A stretch of DNA of 64,000 nt, taken from positions 9,267,172-9,331,171 of the forward strand of contig NW_006921532.1 of assembly GCF_000340215.1 (NCBI RefSeq). The letters run 5' to 3'. Within the stretch, counting starts at the first letter, position 1. Every line of letters starts with the position of its first letter. Below the pieces are notes generated by a model. That model did no database searches, had not been told where the DNA came from, and worked only from the letters and a program-made list of their open reading frames with translations. The position numbers and the translations under genes were made by a program. Below are positions 55,902 through 64,000 of the stretch, piece after piece. The stretch comes from Pseudocercospora fijiensis CIRAD86 (taxonomy: Eukaryota > Ascomycota > Dothideomycetes > Mycosphaerellales > Mycosphaerellaceae).

Positions 55902-57094
55902 ATCGCCCGTCGCAGGCTCCGCGATAGGCAGATGGCTCCACCACGTCCTTTGCAGACAATCACGCCCTTCTTGGCCGCCGGAAGTGCCCTGTGGACAGTC
56001 GCCGCCAAACCCGAGACGCGCGCGGTCTCAACATGGATGACAAATAAAGAACCATTCGATGTATTGTCCCTAAGCCGGCACATGCGAATCAGCAAACAAT
56101 CTTCTCTATTATGTGCTTCCTTCAGGGAGTGTTTTACTGTGCCAAAGCCTAAATGGCTGGAAAGCATTGATCGCACTTTCCTTGAACGCGTTTCCAATTC
56201 TGGTCGAACGAACGCGCGTGCAGCTTCTGCACTTCTTGTCAGCCTTTCCTACACATTCAGCTGCTTTGCGCCGGATTCCACCTCCAAATATTGTCGCCAG
56301 GACAGTCGTGGTGGAGCATCTGCGCGTTGACGTGAGGTTATTGTCCACAATGCAACGCGTAGAGTCATGGGCAAAAGTCGTTGTGCGGGACCAAACATTT
56401 GACTTCCACGCTACTTCACATTGATCTTTCTCTCACTCACAAAACACTTATTAAGCAGACTCTAGAACCTTCACATAATCGACTTGAGTCACTTGGGAGC
56501 CTTTGCTCCCCACACGAGCCACCGATCCATGACCTGGCAGGCGCTCAACATCTGTTTCAGTTGACCATTGAAGCTGACTGAGTGGTCACGTTTGAAGAGG
56601 AATAATAGGGTATTTGATCTTGATACATTCTCTCAAAGGACGAGCAACAAAAGATACCAGTCGAAGATTCCTTCCTGCCCATTCGTCTCACCGCCATCGC
56701 CACCGTAGAAGTCACACCGTCCCGTGCTGCTGAAGAAAGCCGATTCGTCGACTTTCACATAATTCTAATAGAGGGGTCGATGCCGGAGCCAAAAGACTCG
56801 GAAGCATAGACAAAACAGAGGTCCAGCCAGGTGCTTGTGGTATTGATTGCTGTATTGTAACATGCGCCTCGCAAACGCCAAATCCAGTGGTATCCATAAC
56901 CTCGCCCGCGCTTTTGAGCCATGCCTTCGAACTGCCAACATTGACACAGCTCGCGGCATGGTCGTCGTCAAAATAAGACCGTGTCATGCGTGCTGTTGCG
57001 GCCCACTCCCACACCTGATATTGCTACACAGCGTGCATTCCCAAGAGCTCGGTGTGTATGGTCATGCATAGCCTGGGTCGTTTTGCACCTTGGC
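55902..57094. other. Intergenic between kmt6 and the G-alpha gene
   Basis: Both neighbours are on the minus strand, so this holds the kmt6 promoter and the G-alpha 3' end. Overlapping open frames at 55932-56424 (+ and -) lack known motifs. Confidence 0.5.
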
Positions 57095-58208
57095 TTATAT
57101 TAAACCGCACATGCGCAAGTTCTCCTGGATGATGATGTCGTTTACTGCGGCCATGACGAATCGTATTTGCATGGTGTCTGTAGCGCAGGTGAAGTGGGTG
57201 TAGATCTGCTTGGTCGGGTGTTGATTGAGCCTGGGAGTGGTTAGTTCATCTGCATGTCTGCTAGCAGTCTATCGAGACTTACGATACGAATCGGTTCAGA
57301 ATATAATCGCAAGCGGCACCGTAGTCCTGGCCGCCTTCATAGTCGGGGAAGTAGTTCTTCATCGGCGAGACTGGCAGCTTCTCCTTGAAGCGGTCAATCT
57401 TGTTCAAGAACAGAATGATGCTGGTCTTTGTGAACCATCTGCTGTTGCAGATAGAGTCGAACAATGTGAGCGCCTCTTGCATGCGGTTCACGGTCTCGTC
57501 TTCGAAGAGAAGCTGGTCGTATTCCGAGATTGCAACCAAGAACAGAATGGTAGTCACGTTCTCGAAGCAATGTATCCACTTCTTTCGCTCGGATCGCTGA
57601 CCGCCGACGTCAAACATCCGGTAGGTCAAATCGCCAATGATAAATGTGGTTTCCGTGATGCCCGTTGTCTTGACACGCGATCGTAGTACGTCCTGATCTG
57701 ATGGAATGTACGTGGGCGAAGCAATCGTATCAATCGAGTCGAAGTAGTATTTGGCAGAGTCGTTGAGCTGGTACTCTCGACTCCTTTGAAAGGCGGCCTG
57801 CACGCCGACATCTGCCCATAGCGTCTTGATGGCTTGTCCAACCTCGGGAGGAAGGACATCTCCCTCAATCTGCGCGGGCTGCATGAAAATGGTCTGGACA
57901 TGGTACTCGGCGCGCTGATCATCGAGCGGAAGCTCCAGACTCTCCATGGCTTCCAGAATGACGCGCATTGACTGCACAGTGTTGGAAAAGATTATCTCCC
58001 TGAAGCTCTCGCGCTCATCTCTTGAATATCCGCCCTCGTGGATGAGCTTCATCTGCTTGAGGATTGTCGACTTTCCCGATTCACCAGCACCCAACAACAG
58101 CATCTTGATCTCGTTTCGCAGGTTCATTTTGTCCCGCTTCAGCTGGTTTTCGATCTCTTCATTTCGCTGCTTGCCCTCCTTGGACTCTGAACTCTGCCCG
58201 CAACCCAT
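57095..58208 (-). CDS. fadA: Heterotrimeric G-protein alpha subunit, group I (FadA/Gna-1 type)
   Basis: Two exons, 57283-58208 and 57095-57230, 52-nt intron; 353 aa, exactly the usual length. N-terminus [16 protein letters not shown]: Gly2 for myristoylation and Cys3 for palmitoylation. P-loop [16 protein letters not shown], switch [13 protein letters not shown], switch [15 protein letters not shown], base-recognition [10 protein letters not shown] and [10 protein letters not shown]. The C-terminus ENLRMCGLI has the cysteine at -4 that pertussis toxin ADP-ribosylates in Gi proteins. Group I G-alpha couples receptors to cAMP/PKA and MAPK signalling; in filamentous fungi it controls growth, sporulation, secondary metabolism and, in pathogens, virulence. 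The match to the fungal consensus is near complete along its length. Confidence 0.97.
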
Positions 58209-61200
58209 CCTGACGGTCGTATGCGCGGCTAGTGCGCGCGATTAATGTGAGAAAGGATAAGTGTTTAGAGCCGGTCGGATGCCGATGTGGTTGGTTTACC
58301 GGTAAGTTTCGGGAGACGTGGTATTAAAGAGAGCGAACGTCAAGGGCCGAGCGTTTGCGCTGCAGCCAATTGTCAGTGTCGGAACGGTATGGTATGCAGA
58401 TGAGCCCGAAATGGATGGTGAATGCACGTGTGAGGATGTTGTTTGCCGCTGAAGTGCGACGGGTGCGGCACCGTTTGTGAAGCGGACGCGAACGCGGACG
58501 CGGACGATTGTTCGACTGTCGCGATGGTGGAAAGGAGTGGCAATTGGGCGTGGTCCGTGGGAACAGGACTTTGTAATTGGCGATGCGCGTTAGCCAGACA
58601 GCAGCTCGTCCGGCAGCAGGAAGAGCGGAGCTGTCTCGGCTGGAAGCCTCGAGCGAGGTGTGCAGAGTAGAGCAGTCAGAATGCCACTCACCTAGGGATT
58701 GAACGCTGGCGTGAAGGGCGTTCGCAGTCGCCTGCGTGCAGAACTCAATTGTGGGCGTGGTGTTGCGCTCCTCAGGCTCTGTTGCTCCTGAGATGGAAGG
58801 GTGGCGCCGAGCAGGGAAATGGTGGCAGGGGGTACCGTAGCGGAACAAGCGAGCAGGACGGCGAGGGTCGGTCACGCTCTTGGCGCCGGGCGAGGTTTGC
58901 TGGCGACGTCGAGAGCCGCAACAGTGGCGGAGGAAGCAGAGAGTGCGGTGAGAAAGGCAGCAAGGTGTGTGGTGTCAATGTGGTGTGTGGTTTGCGCTGC
59001 TTGCCTTGCCTTGCCTGGCTGGCCTTGCCTTGCCTTGCCTTGCCTTGCCTTTGCGCTGCACTCGCAACTCACTACTACTCACACTGCGCTGCAAAAGAGC
59101 GGGCGCGGGCGACGGGTGAGCAGGGAAAGTGATTGGTAAAAGGCGTCGGACAGTGGAAAGCTGGGTAGAGTTCTCGGGACGGCGTTTTAGCGTCGAAAGT
59201 GATCATCTACTTTCGACCTTATTTCCTGCCCCCAGCCAACTTCAGAGCCAATCAATTGCGAATGCGATGCCGTTCCTTCAAACTGCCGACCTGCAGACCG
59301 ATGGAAGAGTGGGCGATGGCGCTGATGAAGAGACGGGACAGCGGTGGTAGGGGAGGGGATGCGCAACACAGTGATGAGATGGAGATGCTGCACTGCAGAT
59401 GGCGGCGTGGGAGAAGCTGAAGAGCAGGCTCACAAGACACCAGCCAGACAGCCAGGCCGGGTGCAGGTGCAGCAGGCCGCGTAGTATCAACGTAAATAGT
59501 GCGAGTTATGAAGACATGCAAGCAGCAGCAGCCTGGTCCAACGTCCACCACCACCACCACCACCAGCCGCTCTAGCCGGGTTGGTCTTGTGAAACGGGCA
59601 AGCGAAGGACTGCGCAACGCGACGCACCTCATCGACAGACAGATGCAGACGCAGATGCAGACGCAGCCCGCTCCGGTCCAGCCTAGCTGGTTCAGTGCAT
59701 TGCGTCGCATGCTGCTACAGTGCCACTCTCTCACAACTTGGAAGTGAAGTACTTCGAGTACAGTGCCAGTGCCAGTGCAGTGCCAGCCCTGTAAACATGC
59801 CGTCCCGACCCGAGCAGAACCAGAACCAGAACCAGAACCAGACAACACGAACAACCATTATTATTATGATTGACCTCAGAGGCTCAGACAGAGCCGGCAC
59901 AGTAACCACTAGTCTCTACGGTGACGGGGTATCGGCTCAAGAGTCAAGACAGCGTTGGCCTAGAGATTTATGCATGCATGCAAGCACCAGCCGAACCGAA
60001 GTAGTATTGTGGGTTTACAGCCCCTGAGAAATGGAGGTTGTGTACATCGTATATTATACTGGTGTACACCTATGGATATACATCGGGTATACCCGAATAC
60101 CAGGATATCCGAGCAATATTAAGCAGCTTGGCGGGATGTAGGCGGGATATCAGCGTATCCGATAACTCCGCGTGGTATATATACAAAGAGCTCGCCTTAA
60201 AGGGTCGTATATATAGTGTATTACAGAGCGTGTACACCATCCACAGGTTGGTGGACCACATCACTAAACCGAAGCCACTTGCAGACACACACGCCCCTGA
60301 TTTGCTCGCCAGTCTCAGGCCTAGAACGAATGCGGACTCTCATCTGAACACAGCAGCAGCAGCTCGTATCCTCCCAGCCTCCAAGTCTGATCAGCGACCC
60401 CGACCTCAAGTCCCTTCTTTTTATATGCAGGAAGTACAGCACATAATAGACGCGGTTCATCAGCCGGGTCAACAATGCTGTACGGTAACTAGTAACTACT
60501 GTACTTGTGACAAGAACGGCAAGCAAGATGATGTCCTTCCTTCCTTCCTTCCCCCTTGGCGGGGCGGGCGGGCGGGCGTCCAACTTGATATCAAGCTCAG
60601 CGTTAGCGTCTTCTTAAATCCTTCCATGCTGCATTCTCGAAATTGCGTAGATCGGGAAGTCCCGACGGCTTTCGTCCCACCAGTTCTCTGCCACTGCATC
60701 GCTGTCCACCAAACCACGCCTGGCATCTCTGCAGGGGCGGGGGCGGGGGCGGAGGAGGAGGAGTCGATCTCACATTATTCTCATCTCATCTCATCTCATC
60801 ATCACCACGGAAAAGAGCAGCCGACATTCAATGGACGTCCTTCGCGCATAAATTACCTCCGTCACCATCTCTGTCCTACTGATACCCATATTCTTCTGCA
60901 AGGATCGTACAGTACACATCCTATCCCGAGTGGCTTGGTTGGCCGGCATAATGCGCTGGCAGACGTAGTACCAACCCAGCTCTGTATGACTCGCTCAAGA
61001 CAAGAGTCGGAGCATGTCAGGTACATGCATGAACCCTTTCGTGTGACGCCTTGCATTCGTCATGATCACCACTGCGTTCTTCAGCATCATCGAGAACAGT
61101 GTGACATGATTGTTCAGCTTCAGCTTTTGACAGTCTTAGGCTCTCCATGCTGTTCATCTAGATACATTACGAACATGCTTCTAGCCAATTAAGCCTTCAG

Positions 61201-61519
61201 CTCTCGACACCTTTGTCGCGCTGCAATAATACCTTACATCTTCTGTACAAACAAGAACGTAAGTGGGTATCAACATTCTTCCCAAAATCTCCCAAATAGA
61301 GATTGCAGTCGACCGCGCCAGATACATCCCAAAAATATTCTGATCCTCGCTATGCAGAAAGTGTGGCTGAAATGCCAGAGAGCGCTCGGAATGCGGCAGT
61401 AGAAATAATTGTTTAGTAGCGATAGTCAGGCCATGTAAGTCGTTAGGCATAGCTCGCGGTCGCATCGGGGGGCGTGTCCAATGGCATTGTGATTATGTTT
61501 GCCAGTAATTAGCAGTCTT
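58209..61519. other. Long 5' region of G-alpha with microsatellites, no supported gene
   Basis: 3.3 kb without a gene I can support. An open frame of 384 codons at 60038-61192 (+) is long, but its product is compositionally odd (His, Ser, Arg, Cys) with no domain, no splice context, and it overlaps simple repeats. Microsatellites: GCGGAC units near 58483-58506, CCTTG units at 59001-59051, CAGAAC units near 59813-59840, GGGGCG units near 60735-60752. A TATA-rich patch at 60060-60220 (GTATATC/GATATAC words) differs in style from its surroundings and could be a small RIP-affected relic. The large distance fits the long leader and promoter of signalling genes. Confidence 0.45.
59001..59051. repeat. 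Pentanucleotide CCTTG microsatellite
   Basis: About nine CCTTG units, interrupted once by GGCTGG, about 0.8 kb upstream of the G-alpha start. Such tracts vary in length between isolates. Confidence 0.9.
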
Positions 61520-64000
61520 TCAAGCCATTATCGGGTTGATTAATCTCGTCGTGCGCCTTTCTGCGAGCATATCTCGGCGTCCAGGAGGTTGCAGCGATCC
61601 GCCAGGCCCGCCTCTGCGTGCTTGAGCGCGCATAGCAGCAAGAGCGTGCCGTTCGCAGAACACCTTGCCAGTGATCTCGAAGTAATCGTCAGATAGCACT
61701 GTGCGACACTCCCAGCATGTGAAGCAGCGGGGATGGAACTTCTTGTCCACGTTGCCAAATCTGCTCGAGCTGGTCGTTTCCAGGTACTGGCCTTCAATGC
61801 CTCTGTGGCAGCCGTGGCACAGAGATCCGTTCTTCTCATGATAATCATGCTCGCAGTAGGGCTCGTTGTCGATGACATAAAAGTCAGCAGTGACGAAAGG
61901 CTTTGTGCACGACTTGCATACGAAGCAAGCCTTATGCCATCTTCCCGTCAGACGACCATCGGCCGCTTTGACCGATTTCCCTTCAATGAGCTGCCCGCAT
62001 CCTCGACACATTGCCTTCGCATTGGTGGGTCGTCGCCGTGCTGTCCGTGGCCTTGACGCCTGTCCTGGAACAGGTGGAAGTCTGGGGGCGCTCGGAGACT
62101 GCGTCCTAGAACTTGCGGTCTTCACGCTAGGCGCGGCGTAGTCGGGCCCAGCGCTGCTTGTGGGAGAGGCAGAGCGGGCCACACCCGATCTTGCCATCCT
62201 GCTAGTCGCACTTGTTGCTTCCGCATGTTTCGAAACGGACAACGCAGCGGGTGCTCGAACCTCCGACTGCACCGACAAGTGTTCGTGATCGCTTGAGCCT
62301 TTCCTGTTGGATGTCGTATCAATCGCTGGGCCCCATGGCTCGTAGGTGGCCCATTGACTTGTAGGGCCCGCTCGAGACTGGAGCGCTGGATCCATGGGCG
62401 ACTCGAGCGGCTGCCTCCGAGGCATGCCGAATGGCTTCTGCGGCGTTTCCTTCGGGATAATCGGTTTCGCCAATGCTCGAGGAGGTGAGGACTGCTTTGG
62501 AAGCTCAGCGCGCTCTCCTGGACTCTGCTGATTGCGAACGTGTAGGGCCAGTACCCGTGCACCATCAATCTTGTCTGCATCGTTTTCGTACGTATCGAAA
62601 GCCTCTACGCTAGTTTTCGAACTACCAGGAGGACTGGGCCCATTGCTGCTGTGGTTGCTTTTGGTGTCGCAGCCCGAGCGTGTTGTCGAAGCTAGGGAGG
62701 ATGCAGACTCTGTTGGAGTGTGATTACCACTCTTTTGATGTTGTGCTACAGGTTTCGGTACAGGCGGTGCGTCTCGCATTCGATAGTCCATGCGTGTACC
62801 AGCTCGGCTATCTGTCCTCACCGGAAGCTGAGAGGGTGTAATTGCTGATAGGAGGTTAGGTTCGCTCCTGGCCTTGGACAAAGTCTGTGAGTCGGGCCGC
62901 TCGTGGCTCATTTGTGCGAGTGGATATGAGTGATCTCGTCCGAATTCAGCTTCATCCCTTCGCACAGCCAGCGGGAGCACTGAATCAGGTTCAGCGCTGA
63001 ATTGATCGAGGAACGATGGTGATAATATCTCGTCATCTGGTCTATTAGGACGTAGTGGAGGAGCCTTTCTGGCAGCTTCACTCGGTTCTCGAGGGACTCT
63101 ATTGCTTTGAGGCGTCGAGGGTCGTCCTCTTGATCGCGACCTGTTCGACTGTGCTGTAGCAGGTCGGGCTAGAGGCTCTACCGCAGGAGCACTTGGTCTT
63201 CGACCGCTTGACGGCAATGGACTGGATGCATTTGAGTCTCCAGTGCCTTGCCTCCTAGTGCCAGCGAATGGCCCGCTCTTCAATGTGTTCAGCTTCTGCA
63301 ACACATTCTCACTTGCACTCGCATTTGCACTCTTAGGTTCCAGGTTGAATGGCTCTTCTTCGGCACCCAAGTTCCGATCGAACCGAGATGTCCCTCTCGA
63401 CGGAGCCCGGTCACTTCCGGTGGGTGTTCGTCTTCCCTGACTAGTCGGCGGCCTTGAAGGAGGAGGGTTCATTGATGGCCATGGCGGGAATGCGCAGTCA
63501 AGATTTGCTGATAGCTCAGGACTCGGTGGCCGAGGATCGTATAGTCGTGGCATAGGACTAGTCGCACTCCTCTGATATCCAGGCTTGGCACTTCGCATAC
63601 TCGTTCCCGGCGAATCAGGCGATTCCAGGCCTGTCGGTCGGGGTGCAAGGTAAGTTCTATTTGCGGCATCCGGGTTGATTTTTGGCAAGGCTATCCGTGA
63701 TGCTTTCGAGGGTCCGTTTTGATTGGAGGACGGTGTTGGAGTCCTTGTTCGCGATTGAGGGACGGCAGGCTCGCTATTACTCTGCTGTAGAGGCAGCGGT
63801 GTCATAGAAGGCCCATTGCCGCTTGCATTGAGCTGCCTTAGAGTAAAAGGATTGCTCATATTAGGCGTGTGACTTCTGGTCGTGAGAGGCGCTGGCATCT
63901 CTCCTCTGCAGACATGATCTCCCATGGCCGCTATTGCGATTTCGTCCCCACATGTTGAGCATTTGATCGTTGGTAGAAAGGAGACTGGCCGTACTCCGTC
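61520..64000 (-). CDS. Paxillin-like LIM-domain protein (Pxl1-like), 5' end beyond the window
   Basis: The frame is open to the window's right edge: upstream of the ATG at 63925 it still reads FLPTIKCSTCGDEIAIAA, a C-x2-C knuckle continuing into MGDHVC, so the real start lies outside. Residues (from 63925) 30-610 are disordered, Ser/Pro/Arg-rich with many SP sites. Near the C-terminus are two LIM domains: CRGCGQLIEG...WHKACFVCKSC...YCEHDYH, and CHGCHRGIEG...FHPRCFTCWEC...FCERH. The tail ends ERRTTRLINPIMA. LIM pairs bind partner proteins. Yeast Pxl1 with two C-terminal LIM domains works in polarised growth and cytokinesis, and the layout here matches it, with an added N-terminal zinc knuckle. 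Orthology is inferred from architecture. Confidence 0.85.
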   Translation of the reverse strand, partial: DGVRPVSFLPTIKCSTCGDEIAIAAMGDHVCRGEMPAPLTTRSHTPNMSNPFTLRQLNASGNGPSMTPLPLQQSNSEPAVPQSRTRTPTPSSNQNGPSKASRIALPKINPDAANRTYLAPRPTGLESPDSPGTSMRSAKPGYQRSATSPMPRLYDPRPPSPELSANLDCAFPPWPSMNPPPSRPPTSQGRRTPTGSDRAPSRGTSRFDRNLGAEEEPFNLEPKSANASASENVLQKLNTLKSGPFAGTRRQGTGDSNASSPLPSSGRRPSAPAVEPLARPATAQSNRSRSRGRPSTPQSNRVPREPSEAARKAPPLRPNRPDDEILSPSFLDQFSAEPDSVLPLAVRRDEAEFGRDHSYPLAQMSHERPDSQTLSKARSEPNLLSAITPSQLPVRTDSRAGTRMDYRMRDAPPVPKPVAQHQKSGNHTPTESASSLASTTRSGCDTKSNHSSNGPSPPGSSKTSVEAFDTYENDADKIDGARVLALHVRNQQSPGERAELPKQSSPPRALAKPIIPKETPQKPFGMPRRQPLESPMDPALQSRAGPTSQWATYEPWGPAIDTTSNRKGSSDHEHLSVQSEVRAPAALSVSKHAEATSATSRMARSGVARSASPTSSAGPDYAAPSVKTASSRTQSPSAPRLPPVPGQASRPRTARRRPTNAKAMCRGCGQLIEGKSVKAADGRLTGRWHKACFVCKSCTKPFVTADFYVIDNEPYCEHDYHEKNGSLCHGCHRGIEGQYLETTSSSRFGNVDKKFHPRCFTCWECRTVLSDDYFEITGKVFCERHALAAMRAQARRGGPGGSLQPPGRRDMLAERRTTRLINPIMA

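Noticed and set aside
60038..61192. 384-codon open frame (+)
   Set aside because: Long but without domain, start context or splice logic; overlaps microsatellites and has odd His/Cys/Ser composition. Kept only as a note in the intergenic entry.

Overview
The window is nuclear DNA of a filamentous ascomycete (Pezizomycotina; probably a dothideomycete, but that rank is inference). The evidence is short GT-AG introns of about 45-80 nt with CTAAC or CTGAC branch sites a few bases before the AG, fungal gene types (TeaR-like, FadA/Gna-1-type G-alpha, KMT6, Las17, paxillin-like LIM), and a large block with the mutation pattern of repeat-induced point mutation (RIP). No tRNA, rRNA or CRISPR gene was found.

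Left flank (1-8.45 kb): a membrane-anchored SAM-methyltransferase-like gene (-), an MFSD5-type transporter (+), a TeaR-like prenylated polarity protein (+) and a bHLH transcription factor with an SREBP-type tyrosine (-).

Centre (about 8.45-31.82 kb): a 23.4-kb island of RIP-saturated DNA with almost no CpA/TpG over most of its length. It is bounded by near-identical inverted terminal repeats at 8462-8494 and 31777-31809 and by a candidate 7-bp target duplication, GGCGTAA. I read it as one giant, dead transposon-like element. Inside are two diverged copies of an unknown multi-intron gene (8.8-10.1 and 23.3-24.9 kb), a 6.8-kb imperfect palindrome carrying later insertions (one a 693-bp TIR element with a visible empty site in the other arm), a ~0.5-kb satellite, a 24-bp minisatellite, and near the right end a decayed gene resembling fungal MULE-type transposases, read inward.

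Right flank (31.8-64 kb): a broken M20-family amidohydrolase, a small secreted six-cysteine effector-like protein 2.3 kb from the island edge, then housekeeping and regulatory genes: SNF2 ATPase (-), a large membrane/FG/coiled-coil protein (+), a mitochondrial-type protein with an RnpA-like segment (-), eIF1A (+), Las17/WASP (+), the H3K27 methyltransferase KMT6 (-), a group I G-alpha subunit (-) and a paxillin-like LIM protein (-) that runs off the right edge.

Working together: the layout is a gene-dense euchromatic block interrupted by one silenced element, with a decayed gene and an effector candidate at its margin. Las17, the TeaR-like protein and the LIM protein all belong to polarity/actin biology but are not clustered in a way that suggests co-regulation. 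All coordinates of exons were worked out by hand from splice signals and reading-frame continuity.
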